Assembly (NCBI GenBank): GCA_029204225.1
Contig: CM055113.1
Location: 6,525,019 to 6,589,018, forward strand
DNA: 64,000 bases
Source: Diphasiastrum complanatum
Taxonomy: Eukaryota; Streptophyta; Lycopodiopsida; Lycopodiales; Lycopodiaceae
Reading direction: 5' to 3'
Shown here: in pieces, positions 1 through 11,942 of the stretch
How positions within the stretch are numbered: position 1 is the first letter of the stretch
Layout of the letters: each line of letters opens with the position of its first letter
Program-made: the position numbers and the translations under genes
The notes under the pieces: model-generated
Told to the model about the DNA's origin: nothing
The model's input: only the letters and a program-made list of their open reading frames with translations
Database searches by the model: none

Positions 1-1888
1 TGGATAAGAGAAGGAAGGATGATGCAACATCCATCAAAGGCATCTTTGTGGGATATGGTGAGAATAGCAAAGGTTATAGAGTCTTCAAGCCCATCACTAG
101 CAAGGTGATAGTGAGTAGGGATGTTATTTTTGATGAGGGACATGCTTGTGATTTGGATGATAATGCTACTAATCGTCTTGATGCCAAGGATCATGCTAGG
201 ATGGAGGAGGAGCTTCCAAGTGAAGAAGAACTTGAGGATCCACCTCAAGATGCAAGAACTCCAAGAACTCCAAGAAGATCTACAAGGGCAAGATCCGAGC
301 CATTGAGGCTCACCTATGATGGTCAAGGTGATCAAAGGGAAGGCTCATCATCTTTCACATCTTACACCTTTCTTACTTCAATGTTAGATGATCCAACATG
401 CTATGAAGATGCTTGTAAGTCTAAAAGTTGGATGGATGCTATGCAAGTAGAGTATGATGCTCTTATTGAGAATCATACTTGGGATCTTGTGGATCTTCCT
501 CAAGGAAAAAAACCTCTTGATTGCAAGTGGGTGTTTAGATTGAAGTATAATCAAGATGGATCAATAAGCAAGCATAAAGCTAGGCTTGTTGCCAAAGGTT
601 TTTTACAAACCAAAGGCATTGATTATGATGAGACTTTTGCTCCTGTGGCTAAGCTTGTTACTATCAGGTTGATCATTAGTCTTGCTACAACCTTCAATTG
701 GGAGCTATTCCAACTTGACTTCACAAATTCATCAAGGCAAAGCATGAAGGAAAGGTGTGTTTTTTGAAGAAGAGCCTTTATGGGCTCAAGCAAGCACCTA
801 GAGCATGGTACTCTAGGCTAAACTCTTTTCTCATTTCCATCAATTTTGTAATGAGTGCCTATGATCCATCATTGTATATAAGTTTTCATGATGGCATGAT
901 CATTATTCTTGTTTTGTATGTAGATGACATTATCTTGAGTGGATCTAGATGGAATTAGAGATGTAAAAATTGCTTTAGCAAAAGAGTTTAAGATGGTAGA
1001 TCTCGGCCTATTGAGCTTCATTCTTAGAATAGAGATTATTAGAGGATGTGATTTTAGCTTCATTTGTCAATCTAAATATGCTACATCCATCCTAGATAGA
1101 TTTGGAATAAAGAATTGTAAAGGCATTGAGACACCAATGGAGCAACATGTAAAAGCATCTATTGATTGTGATGAAGCATCCTTTGAAGACATCACATTAT
1201 ATAGAAGGCTTATTGGCTCCTTGATCTGTTTAACTATAACTAGACCTGATCTTAGTTATAGTGTTGGAAAGTTAAGCCAATTCATGCAAAGTCCTCTAGT
1301 TTCACATTGGAAGATGGCCAAAAGAGTTCTTAGATACATTTCATTCACTAAGAATTTTGGTATTTTGTATAGAGGAACTAATCTTGGCTTAAGAGCCTAT
1401 AGTGACTGGATTTTGCAGGTGACAAAGTGGATAGAAGATCAACAAGTGCCTTTGCCACCTTTCTATGTGATGGAGTAGTATCATGGCTTTCCAAAAAGCA
1501 AGATACCATCTCCCTATCTTCCACAGAATCCGAATACAAGGCCTTGACATCAACATGCAAGGAGGTCTTGTGGCTCAAAAGGCTATTGGTGGAGCTTCAT
1601 GTCATGGAGGAGGAGATCCCTATCATCTATTGTGACAACCAATCAGCCCAATCACTTGCAACTAATCCTACATTCCATGCAAGGAGCAAACACATCGAAA
1701 TTGCTCATCATTTCGTGAGAGAAAAAGTGCAAGCTAAAGAGATCAAGCTCCAACACGTGCCATCATCAAGTTGCTTGGCTGATTTGTTTACTAAACCTTT
1801 ACCTAAAGATTCATTTGTCAAGCTTAGATCTTCAATTGGAGTTATTGATAAAAGCATTGTGATCTCCAAGGCTAGATTTGAGGAGGAG
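1..1888 (+). pseudogene. Ty1/copia pol, 3' part (integrase end, RT, RNase H), broken
   Basis: This is the distal half of a copia polyprotein; its 5' half lies outside the window. Read in order: the integrase C-terminal region (GYGENSKGYRVF, then VIVSRDVIFDE) at about 48-150; an acidic linker; the RT N-terminus ([39 protein letters not shown]) to about 725; after a frame change, KKSLYGLKQAPRAW and the catalytic YVDD box at 917-928; the RT thumb and connection (ETPMEQH, YRRLIGSL, TRPDLSYSVGKLSQFM) to 1400; and RNase H (SLSSTESEYKAL, DNQSAQSLA, ARSKHIEIAHHFVREKV, LADLFTKPL) ending at 1927. At least three frame breaks (near 740, 950 and 1420) and a small deletion after the RT palm make it non-functional. 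A purine tract (GAGGAGGAG) abuts the LTR at 1889. Identification as copia is firm. Confidence 0.93.
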
Positions 1889-2195
1889 TGTAAAAAATTG
1901 CCTACATTGACAAATCTAGCCATGTAGAATATTGTACATTTTGTCAATATTCTTTGTTGGTTACTTGAATGGCCAAAGTGCCACTTGTACATACACACCT
2001 AAAGTAGGTTACCACGAGTCAAGAGGAGTGGTTGTGTCTATTTGGTAGTGATTCCTACTTTGTAGGATCTAGACCATGATTTATGATGAGATTTGTACCT
2101 ACCATGCACCTACCAAGCATGACTCTTGGATCTAGGCTAGGGTTTTCACATTAGGGCAAGAAAGTGGAGTCTACTTCCTTATTACATGCTGGATT
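1889..2195 (+). repeat. Copia 3' LTR, 5' part only
   Basis: The LTR starts TGTAAAAAATTGCC right after the polypurine tract. It shares the order and wording of the LTRs at 8195-8784 and 11943-12643 (for example TCTATTTGGT, GGATCTAG.CTAGGGTTT.CA, CTTCCTTATTACATGCTGG). The match stops at about 2195, so the LTR is cut. The 3' part of a similar LTR is found at 15658-15996, but I cannot prove that the two halves were once one. Confidence 0.75.
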
Positions 2196-3699
2196 GCAAA
2201 CTTATATGCGTCGACACTCTGGAAAAATCCGGCGGACTAAGTCTTATCTCGATGTTGTAAGATCTCGGATTCCTCATTTTCAAAATCAGTTGTTATGGAT
2301 GTTTGTTGAATGTCTCATAAGATGTTTGAAAATTTTCATTTGTATCAAAATCAGTTGTGATAGATATTTGTTGAATATCACATAAGATGTTTGAATATAT
2401 TTAGATGCTAGTCATCATGTTGTTGTAGTTATATTGAAAGTATTGTCAATTTAAACGATATTTTTATCGTTAGATGATACCAATTTAGATAGATGAATCA
2501 AAGTATCAATTATATCAAAAATATGTTTAATTTGGTGTGTTGTAAATTCTCGAGTGCATTTCTGAAAATGGACTTTGGGAAAGTCCAAAATTGAATGAGA
2601 CGGTGTCTATAGATATATCTAATTCATGGTTATCTCAAACACCTACAAAATCAAAGAGTATGATTGTCTTAGACACCTTCTAATCAGACAATTTGTAAGA
2701 ACAAGATTCTGAGATTTTTATTTTTATTTTTATTTGTGTTGTGATTTAGAGATTCGATCTACTTCACTGACTATTTTATTATTAGTTAGTATTTTTAATT
2801 ATCCCCAAACTTATCAAGCTAAGATCAGTCCTCAAAGTTATAGATAAATCTAGCATTCTATAATCAAGCTAATTTTTAAGGAGGAATGTGAATAATGCAT
2901 GCCAAGTAGGATATGATCATCAAGAAGCTTCAATTTCTTTTGATAAAAAACTATCAATGTTATTCAAGGTCGAATTGTGATACAAGAGATTCACTCATCC
3001 AAACTTTGATGCATGGATGATTTGGTTAAAAATCCTGTTCTGAATGGTTTGTTTCGGGATTTTTCAAATAGGCAATATTTTTAAGAATTTGGACTATAAA
3101 AGTCACATGAACTTTCATTCTCAAGGTCTACGTCCATGCCTCATTAATGAGCTTGGTTTCCCTCCATAGAAACTTCTAAATCAAAAACCCTACCACAATA
3201 TGAACTTCCAAGCCATTATTCTACAATAGCAGCAAATCTATCCAAGCCATTATTCTACAATAGCAGCATCTATCAAAGTTGGAAGGAGACATATCCTAAA
3301 TGTGATAGGTTCCCAACCAGCCACCGAGTGTTGGTCGTCTACAACTACTTCAAAACATTGCAGTAGGTACATCGCCAGAAATAGACTAATCCATAACACA
3401 CAACAAACACAGCTATGACATTTTCCTTGCCCCCTAGTGACTAATGGCACCACAAGTTGGACTTATACACGAAAGATGCTAAATTGAGGCCTAATCTAAC
3501 TAACTACTAATGGGCTCTTCAAGATGGGCTTATACACGCATGATGTCATACTTGGATCATTAATTACACAAAATTGATTATCAAAATTATTTTATACATA
3601 TGCTCCTTCCATGCAAGGTGCTCCTTCCCTAATTCTCCCGTGCTCCATTGAAACTTAGGCCTTGTATTCCAGCCCCCACAATCAGCTCAAAGCCTTGCA
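2196..3699. other. No gene seen; AT-rich remnant sequence
   Basis: I see no domain-bearing frame here. A short tandem duplication (unit CCAAGCCATTATTCTACAAT plus about 14 bp, period 34) lies at about 3208-3268. The region is probably decayed transposon DNA. Confidence 0.4.
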
Positions 3700-3990
3700 T
3701 CAAATTCCATCTTTCATGCTAGGAGCAAACATATCAAGATTGCTCACCATTTTGTGAGAGAAAAAGTTCAAGCCAAAGAAATTAAGTTGGATCATGTGGA
3801 TACTCAGAATTGTATGACTGATATTCTTACTAAACCTTTGTTAAAATCTTCATTCATCAAGTCTAGATCATCCCTAGGAGTAATTAGCAAATCTATGTTG
3901 AAAAACTAGTCAGTTTTTTAGGAGTAGTGTGAAAATTGTCAAAATCGAACTAGTTTGATCTATGCCACATGGCATCTTTTCACTATTCAA
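3700..3990 (+). mobile_element. Copia fragment: RNase H tail plus LTR start
   Basis: The frame at 3709-3909 reads SIFHARSKHIKIAHHFVREK, then DILTKPL and SLGVISKSML before a stop, which is the C-terminal end of copia RNase H. A purine tract follows and an LTR-like start TGTGAAAATTGTC begins at 3928. Nothing of the rest of the element adjoins it, so this is a short relic related to the element at 1-2195. Confidence 0.8.
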
Positions 3991-4623
3991 ATACTAATTT
4001 TTTTATTTATTTTTTAATTTTTTTGTAAAGGATGGAATTCTCAGAGGGTGTATGGAAAATCTTCAGACTATGGGTGATTTTATGGTATGGTCGGCAAATT
4101 TTAAAACTGAAGATTTGTTGACAGACAATTTAAATAGTGAAAAAAGTGCTTGTTTGACAAAAAAAACTAAATCTCTGAGAGAGAATTTGCAGAGCTACCA
4201 GAGGATTGATCTTTGATAGATCTAGCCTCAGTAATAATGAATTCTAATACGAAGATTTGGTTGGAAACTAGAGGGTTTTGATAGTAAGAAGGGCTTATTT
4301 TTGGAAATTTGAGCAGGGTCAAAATTCACAGAGGTGATAGGCTGAACGATAGTGTTCTGTTATGGCTGCAAACAGCCCGGCGAATTCTGATATACCTGAT
4401 TGGTTGAAAAAAATATCACTTGGGTCACTTCTTTCAGAGAAAATGTCCAAGTTGGCACTTTTGTTGCTTCCCCCCAGCTTGATATGTTGCTCAGCAGCTC
4501 GTGTAGGACCTGGACATAAGACTTGTGTTGTAGTGTGAAGAAGAATAGCAGGCAAGCATACACACAAGCATGTTAGCAATTGGAAAAATAAAAACAAAGT
4601 AAGCTATGTAGAAAAACTTAAAA

Positions 4624-5410
4624 AGTGGCAACGACGCCAATGTTGGAAGTAAATCTATTATATGCGGTGGCTAGGTCTAATCAATGGTTTGGGTCATAGC
4701 ATAGTGGTAGACCGGTCATCCACCTTTTAAGTTCTACATAAAACATGCAATGGAAATGGAAAACATAAACGAAAGGGAAGAGAAAGAAGAGCATCAAGGC
4801 TTCCCAACTAGTGCTCGGAATTAAACTTAAACTATGGCTTGGCTAAGGCTTTCCCAACTAGCCAAGAACCACTAAGAAACTAAAAACTTGCTAAGGCTTA
4901 CCCAACTAGCAAGGTGTTTAAACTAAATCCTATCTAACACCCAAAGGCAGATAAATTGATGATTGCGGCTAACTAAGTAATAAAGCAATAAAATCATGCC
5001 ACAATAAAAATCCTATGAAAGGAGGCAAGAGGAGGCCCGAGCTCCTTTCCTCAAGCTATGCACCTTCCAAAGGGAACACAATGAAATAGAAAGATTATCT
5101 CAAGAGAGCAAATTAGCATAATCTCAAAGTGTTATTTACAAGAGTATTGCCTTTCTTCTTATAGCAAGAAGGGCCTTCCATAAGTTTCCACTAACTTATG
5201 GAATTAGTCTTCTAAACTTGCCATTCCAAGGCTCTCTACTTCTAAGTTAGAAAACTTGAGTATCTAAATTTAGAACTTAAGATAACTTAGAATCTTTTGT
5301 TTCTAAAGGTTAAGTTTCTTAAGCTTAAGTTCTAAGTTTAAGTTTCTAACTTAGAAGTTTAGAATTTAATTAAGCTTCTATTTATGGACTTACAAAACAC
5401 ATGCCATAGT
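4624..5410 (-). mobile_element. Possible Ty3/gypsy primer site and LTR (minus strand)
   Basis: On the minus strand TTGGCGTCGTTGCCAC (4627-4642) resembles the TGGCGCCGTTGCC-type primer-binding site of plant gypsy elements. It directly follows a sequence ending in CAACA, as an LTR end should. The adjoining 4643-5400 has no coding signal and has repeated CCCAACTAGC motifs, as LTRs often do. The outer LTR end and a partner LTR were not found, so the size is a guess. Confidence 0.4.
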
Positions 5411-5471
5411 AGAAGTTTAACATTTACTCACATGTGGACTTACAATACACATGCCACGGAGTTTTATTTCT

Positions 5472-6680
5472 CTTTTTCTACATTGTTGCTAAAAACCACC
5501 ACTGACCACACGATCGACCGAGACCAAAAGAAGAGACACAAGCCATTGGGAATCCATCAAGATTCTAATACTGATATCATCAATTGGATTGAGGCCTTAG
5601 CCATAGTCGATTGTATGAGTTCCGTAAAAAAGTCTATCTCCCTACTTCGAGAAACCAATCGAGAGCCTGAATTAAAAATCTGAAACCAAAAACATGCCAC
5701 TCTTGATGACGAGATTGGAATCGGGGTGAACATGCTCAAACTATCATGGCTCCCATTAGAACCACCCTATGAAGAAGAGTTTCTCCCTTGGTGCCCAGTG
5801 GTCACCTTGGAGGATGATGCAGGATACTCTGATGAACAAGCGTAAACTTACTTAGATCCTCATCGTTATGAAAAGAAGTGGATACCACAAGACATAATTA
5901 GAATCCTACCACTAGCCAAGATCTCTAAGGTGCCTCGCCCCACAAATGTATATCAATACAAGATTAAGATGATCCATTGGGAAAATCTTGTAGACAAGGC
6001 CATACCTTGTGTGAACACCACATTGTGGGATCCCACTGAGATGACAGTTACGCCAACAATCCCCACCTACCTGCTCATGTTATGTTAATATGGCAGCAGC
6101 CAAGGAACCAACTGCCAAAATACCTACCAATCTAAAGGGAAAGGCTAAGATGGGTTGTGATCGTCCACAACTCATGAATACCAAGATTCAACCGGCAGAT
6201 GCTACATCTAAGACATCAAAAATAGTCTCGACGACATCCACCTCCATCCCAAAATCAGAAGCCGAGACAGGATCAAGAATCGACAACTGAGCCAATGCAT
6301 GGTGTGTCAGCCTACTTACGAGATTATACCTTAGGTGACATGATCGTTTCGTTATCCCTCAACGGAAACCCGACTCAAATGTCCTACATGATAAATCATA
6401 TTCATATGAAGGACTTGCAAAAGTCCAACCTCTAGATCTAGCCGATTATGGGGAAGATGAAAAATTAGTTTATGTAGGTGAATGGCTTACGACTGCGCAA
6501 TTTTTCACAAAGAAGTGTGAGATGATCCACATTATCAACTCTCAAGATCATGCATCGTAGGATGGAGAAGAAAAAAAATTGTGATCTATGGGTTGACTGA
6601 AGAGTGTATCCAATAGATTCAAACTCAATGGAACATCCAAACTTTGGATTAGTTACCCAGCTCATATTGTTTTTGTATGA
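5472..6680 (+). pseudogene. Unidentified degenerate coding region
   Basis: Several plus-strand frames read like broken protein: 5384-5683 (KKRHKPLGIHQDSNTDIINW), then a stretch at about 5715-6070 with a single stop (LPLEPPYEEEFLPWCPVV; VPRPTNVYQYKIKMIHWENL; TTLWDPTEMTV), then 6090-6290 (Lys/Thr-rich) and 6420-6560 (LDLADYGEDEKLVYVGEWL). The amino-acid composition looks protein-like over more than 1 kb, but I recognise no domain. It may be an internal open reading frame of a retroelement, possibly linked to the gypsy-like LTR next to it. No function is assigned. Confidence 0.3.
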
Positions 6681-7044
6681 AGGACAAAATGGTCAAGTGG
6701 TATTGTAAAAGATAATAGAGTTATGGCGTTGGTAACTTAAGGCAAAAAATCTAGAGTTTGGAGAATATGTTGAATGTTTTGCTTATTGACTACAGAGAGA
6801 AAGAGACTTTGTTATTGCAATGAAAAGAAGAGAACAAAATAGAATTAGATAATTTTTGTTTGCAAAATCTTATATTAAACCTCATGAAAACAATGATAAG
6901 ATGAAATAAGTTTTACAAAGATTGCATTTCTCATATTATCAGATACATGAGAAAGTACAAATAGTAAGTAAGAAACTAAAAAATAACATGCAAAAAAGAG
7001 TTGTGTTAAAAAGCATTGATGACCTTTCATCAAATGGATGTTAC

Positions 7045-7166
<122 letters not shown>

Positions 7167-7360
7167 AGTCTAGTAAAGAGTGTCCGTCATTGACGAGCAA
7201 TGGATGGTCGACAATTTGAGTTACGGTCAATGATTTGGGTCGAAGGTCAATGGTAGCCGAAATTTTGGGTGGCGGCTGATGGTTTGGGTGGACGGCCAAT
7301 GATCGTACAAATATGGTGCAGATTTAGGATTAGGGATGTGTGTGTGTGTGGGTGTGTGTG

Positions 7361-7512
7361 TACCACCACTTTTCACATGCGTGGCATGCACGTTTTTTAC
7401 CAAAGCTTATATATCAACTGTTACCACTTTTCACAGGCGTGGCGTGCACGTTTCTTACCAAAGCTTATATCAACTACCACCACTTTTCACATGCGTGGCG
7501 TGCACGTTTCTT
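7361..7512 (+). repeat. Tandem repeat, three units of about 55-58 bp
   Basis: Three copies start at about 7361, 7420 and 7475. Each carries CCACTTTTCACA.GCGTGGC followed by TGCACGTTT; copies 1 and 2 go on with TTACCAAAGCTTATAT. The core GCGTGGC.TGCACG is partly self-complementary. The repeats may be subterminal repeats of the CACTA-like element to the right. Confidence 0.85.
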
Positions 7513-7823
7513 ATTTCTTAACATTAAAATCTAATAGATATATATACTAATAAATATAAACATTAACCAAAGGATAATATAAACTAAATATATCATTTAC
7601 TAATGTAAGTATTATGTGTACATCCCAATTAGCCAAATAAAAGTAAGCATCAATTTAGAAATAAAAGATTTACACAAAATTCAAACTCAGATTTATATAA
7701 AATTCAAAATACAAAGTCATTTTTAAGTACCACTGTGTACACCATCAAATCCAACATTGTTTGTACTTTACTTAGTCTCACAATTTTATATCCTTTAGAG
7801 ATAACTTCATATTACTAACAAAT

Positions 7824-8194
7824 TCATCTACATTTATGCTTATGAATTTCTTTCTCCTCGAATTTCTCTTCTTGCTGAAATTTGTCACGAAGGGTACCAA
7901 TAACCTGTCGTTTATCGGCGGCAGATTGTTCAGACCATTTACTAAACAATTTGTCGCCAAAATGGCGTTGGCATAAAGAATAGAGCCGGTCCAAAACCAC
8001 CCTCTCTTTTTTGTTGGCAATTATATTACCTTGAGGATCCACGTCATAATAAGGATTTGTGGATGACTCTTCGGTGGGGGCGGGAGCCGTGGCCGCTTGT
8101 GAGTGACCACCCTCATCTCGGCTAAGCATACTTTGCAATTCTGCTTTTTGCTCAGGAGTTAATGATTCATATAAATTTCTAACATAATCTCTCT
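7824..8194 (-). pseudogene. Truncated ORF, possibly CACTA TNPA-like
   Basis: The minus-strand frame is open from the copia LTR boundary at 8194 down to 7824, without a start codon at its upstream end: RDYVRNLYESLTPEQKAEL, then Ala/Pro/Ser-rich, then NPYYDVDPQGNI and VLDRLYSLCQRHFGDKLF, SKWSEQSAADKRQVIGTL. The pattern of a variable linker and then a compact helical segment resembles the smaller ORF of CACTA elements, but I cannot name the family with confidence. Its 5' part was removed at the point where the copia element begins. It lies 4.5 kb from a CACTA transposase piece on the opposite strand. Confidence 0.4.
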
Positions 8195-8784
8195 AAAAAC
8201 CCATCCTAATGTAGGTTAGGTCAATTCAAGAGAGTTGGTCATGTCTATTTGGTGGTCATCCCTACTTTATAGGACCTACACCTAAGTTTAAGGTGAAAAT
8301 TTGACCAACTAGCTACCTACCAAGCATAACTCTAGGATCTAGACTAGGGTTTCATTTTAGGGCAAGAAGGGTGAGTTAACTTCCTTATTACATGCTGGAA
8401 ATCCACCTAACTTCAAGAAGGAAGTCGAATTTTCTATGTATTCCAAGCTCTCCATAGTGAGAAGATAGAAAATTTTTGGAGCTCATTGGCAATCTCAAGC
8501 TAGTTCACTATGTACATTGAGTTTTTGTGATCCAAATGAAACCAAATCAATTTCTACTTGTTTCTCAGGTTGAAGGTCGTACTACAGCCTGTAGTACACA
8601 CGTGTGGGCTTGTATTTCAATGTTTATCAATGCTTTTGATTGTTAATGTTTGTTGTTTGTCAAATTGCCAATCTAGATCAACTTTTTGTGTCTAGTTTTT
8701 TGATAGATTGTTAAGCAAGCATCCAATCACTCTTGTGGATCTTTTGTAGATCCATTTATGGTCCTAAAGTACAGTACTTTCACA
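8195..8784 (+). repeat. Copia element B, 5' LTR (first 111 bp missing)
   Basis: It is collinear, without gaps in total length, with 12054-12643 (590 bp each). I count about 20 differences, or about 3 percent. It ends TTTCACA just before the primer-binding site. The first 111 bp present in the 3' LTR are absent, so the element is 5'-truncated. Confidence 0.93.
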
Positions 8785-8796
8785 TGGTATCAGAGC
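8785..8796 (+). promoter_or_regulatory. Primer-binding site (initiator Met tRNA)
   Basis: TGGTATCAGAGC is the standard plant copia primer-binding site for minus-strand DNA synthesis. It sits directly after the 5' LTR of element B. Confidence 0.95.
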
Positions 8797-9217
8797 CAAG
8801 TACAAGAGCATAAGCCATTGATCTAATGCAAATCCATTTTTAGCAAGTTTTGGTGCTAAAAACTAGTATTGAGAGGGCAAGCTAGAATCTTGATTTTGGT
8901 GAGGAGATTTGATCCCAAACTTGGTAGGGGTCCAAATCCATACTGTCCACATGTGTGGGCACCTCTGAACCTGCATTTAATGCATGGTATTCATTTGATC
9001 CAAAAAAATTCAATTTGTGAGCTGTTGGTGTAATTTTTGGTGGAGATCCTAGGATAATCTAAGATCATTTGCCATTGATTAGATTTGAATTTGTTTCATG
9101 GAATCTAATTAATCTAGGCTGAGTTCAAGTCCTATTAAGGTTAAAAACAGGTCTTGAAAGTACACCAAGAAGGAAGAAAGAGATTAAGTCATTTTTTTTC
9201 CAAAAATAGCCAAAATT

Positions 9218-9561
9218 GGCAAGATTTGATTGTAAGTAGATTTCACATCATCTTATCTTCATTCCAACTTTGTGAGAGAGTGCTCGAACTGAGATTATAA
9301 GTCCATTTGTTGGATTAGAAATCTAATTTGAGTGAAAAACTACAAGAGAGAAACCTTAGTGAGTTTCTAGAGACAATCAAATCCATTTCTTGGCAAGATT
9401 TGTTTGAAAGTAGATTTCACATCATCTTATCTTCATTCCAACTTTGTGAGGGAGTGCTAGAACTGAGATTATAAGTCCATTTGTTGGATTAGAAATCAAA
9501 TTTGAGTGAAACACTGCAAGTGTGAGACCTTTGTGAGTTTCAAGTCAATCAAATCTATTTC
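9218..9561 (+). repeat. Tandem duplication in the copia B leader, period 174 bp
   Basis: The unit beginning GGCAAGATTTG occurs at 9218 and again at 9392 with few changes (AGATTTCACATCATCTTATC, ACTGAGATTATAAGTCCATT). It lies in the untranslated leader between the primer site and gag, where packaging signals normally lie. Confidence 0.9.
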
Positions 9562-9585
9562 TTGTTTGTAGAAGTCACTAGTAAG

Positions 9586-10372
9586 ATGGGATCTATTGGA
9601 GCATACCTTCTAGAAGCTAGTGAGAGGTTGAATTCTACAAATTATGCTATTTGGAAGGTTAGGATGGAGTCACTCTTGGTGCTCCAAGACCTTTATGAGT
9701 TCTTGATTGAAGATGAAGATGAACCTCTAGGTGCACAAGAGTTAGCTAGATACAAGAAGAGATCTAGGCTTGCACTTCATTGTGTGAAGATGAATGTGAG
9801 CAATGATTTGTTGAGAGAAGTATCAGCATGTACTAGTGCTAAAGAGACTTGGGAGTCTTTAAAATCAATCTATAAGTCTAGCAACACTTCTAGAGTTCTT
9901 ATGCTTAGAAACAGATTTTGCAAAGCATGAAGAGAAGTGAGGAGAGTGCACAGGATTATGTACTCAGAATCAAGTCTCTAAATAGGGAGTTGGCTTCCAT
10001 TGGAGCGAAGATTCATGATGGAGAGCTTGTACAAATTGTTCTTAATAGTCTAGGAGATGACTTTGCAAATTTGGTCCAAAGTTTTGCCATCCAAGACACT
10101 TTGCCAACTATAGAAAAACTTCACAATGTATTAGTGGCTGAAGAGTGTAGGATGCTCCATGCAAAATCTAGGATGAGTTCCTTGTCTTTGCAGGATGGTG
10201 ATGATAAAGCCAATTTCTCAATCAAGGACAAAAAGAAGACCAATGGAAAGAAGAAGCATTCAAGGAGGCCAACGAAGAGGATGATGCATCAAGCTCAAAG
10301 GACAAGTCAAAGCAAAAATGTTTCTTTTGTGAAAAGAAGGGGCATTATGCATCTGAATGCTACAAGAGGCTA
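9586..10372 (+). pseudogene. Copia element B gag
   Basis: It starts at ATG 9586 (MGSIGAYLLEASERLNSTNY), a typical copia gag opening with ST.YAIWKVRMESLL. One frame break near 9920 leads into the second half (AQDYVLRIKSLNRELASIGA; GELVQIVLNSLGDDF). A further shift near 10300 leads to an intact zinc knuckle, CFFCEKKGHYASEC, at 10318-10359. Gag forms the virus-like particle and binds the RNA; the knuckle spacing C-x2-C-x4-H-x4-C is canonical. Two frameshifts make this copy defective. Confidence 0.88.
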
Positions 10373-10800
10373 AGAGCACAAGTGGAGGAGGACAAACAAG
10401 GAAACCTTGCAAAGGAGGAGGAGGAGGAGGATAAAGTAGATGTATTCTTGATGGCATCTACATCCTCACCAACAAGCAATAGCAATTCAAGAGACAATTG
10501 GTGGATCGACAATGGGGCTAGCTCCCACATGTCTTGTGAAAAGGACCTTTTCTCAACCTTACACTCTTTCAATGATGCTAAAAAGTTTGTCTTTACTGCA
10601 AATGATGAAGAGTGTAGGATAGATGGTGTTGGCACCATCTCTTTGTATCTAGAATCCTCAAAATGAATGGATCTAGAAAATGTCCTTTATGTACCATCAA
10701 TCACCAAGAATATGCTTAGTGTTGGTCTACTCTTAGAAAGTGGTTTGGATGTCCACTTTAAGCATGGTGTTTGCTTCATCTTGAAGAATGATGTTTGCAT
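10373..10800 (+). pseudogene. Copia element B protease and start of GAG-pre-integrase
   Basis: After the zinc knuckle the frame runs on through a Glu-rich linker to WWIDNGASSHM (from about 10499), the copia aspartic protease site. The usual DSGAS is here DNGAS, so the Ser/Thr after the catalytic Asp is lost. A stop at 10664 is followed by DLENVLYVPSITKNMLSVG, which is the entry to the pre-integrase region. Integrase, RT and RNase H do not follow. Confidence 0.8.
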
Positions 10801-11735
10801 TGCAAAGGGATGGAAGATTGTTTAAGTTAGAAGCTAGTGCTGCTTTTGAAAGAATGAGCTTGGCAAAGGAGGAGATCACTCAAGAGGAGATCTTGGCAAA
10901 GTGTGATCTTGCTTGCATTGAGGAGGAGCATCAAAAGGAGGAAGATCTTGAGGATCAGCCTCAAAGCATGAGAGTTCCAAGGGAGTCCTCAATGACAATG
11001 GCCGAGTCATCAAATTGCATGCAAATTGTCCATTCAAGTGTGCATCTTGCAAGGGTGGTGAGCATTGTAGAGTCTACTATCTTTGAATACTTTTTGGAAA
11101 GTAGTAGTAGACATGAGGTGACTTGTTTCTTACCTTTAAGATTCATGGTGTTTATTACTTTGTATGACAAGACAATGAAATGGGATGCTTTGAAATCTAC
11201 ATTTGTTGTTGATAAAGCAATTTCATTGGGTAACTATTATTGTGATAGTTTGAATAGAGTCATAAAAGATGAAACATCATTTTCTTTGGAAATCTTTGTG
11301 TCCACATGTTTTGTTCATGATCATTCCAATGTAAGGACCAAAGATTATCCTATTTCAATGACGGAAATAATGGTAGTGTTTTGCTCTTCAAGTAGAGATT
11401 GTAGAATCTACTTGTTTTCAACCAAAGAATTTGTCAATGGTGGAAATGTGATCTTTCAAGAGTGGAAGATCTGTAAACTTGAAGAAGCACCTTTGGATCA
11501 ACACCTTATTCAATTCATTGATGTTTTGGAGTCAAGTCAAGTGGAGGATCAAGCTCAAGACCCGAGGACTCCAAGAAGAATCTTGAGTATCAAGATGGAG
11601 CCATCAAGGCTCAATCATATGGATCAAGCAAGGCAAGTTGTCTTTGGCAACATTATTTATGCACTTAATATGTTAATTGATGTATCTTCAAGTGCACAGA
11701 ATGCCTTGGAATCCATGTCTTGGCATGATGTTTAG
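10788..11735 (+). pseudogene. Scrambled ORF replacing integrase-RT in copia element B
   Basis: A 315-residue open frame stands where integrase, RT and RNase H should be. It has none of their motifs, except an island at 11535-11660 (QDPRTPRRI, EPSRLNHMDQARQVVFGN) that matches the integrase-RT linker of other copia copies. The rest seems to be a mosaic of short pol-derived bits in new frames. The element is therefore gag-only and depended on other copies for reverse transcription. Whether the frame is translated is unknown. Confidence 0.6.
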
Positions 11736-11942
11736 TTTTGAAGTGTGCTACATGTATATAGACACATTTATGAAACATCTTGTAAGGGATCCTCTAAGAG
11801 GTGGTGAAAGATCCTTCATGGACATCATTCTCTATTGGAGTCTCAAAAGTTTCTTGTTTGTAGCTGGATTTTTTAGATACTTCTAAAAGCATTCATTCAT
11901 CTAGCAAGAGAGTTGTAGATAGGTCAAGCTAAATTTGAGGAG

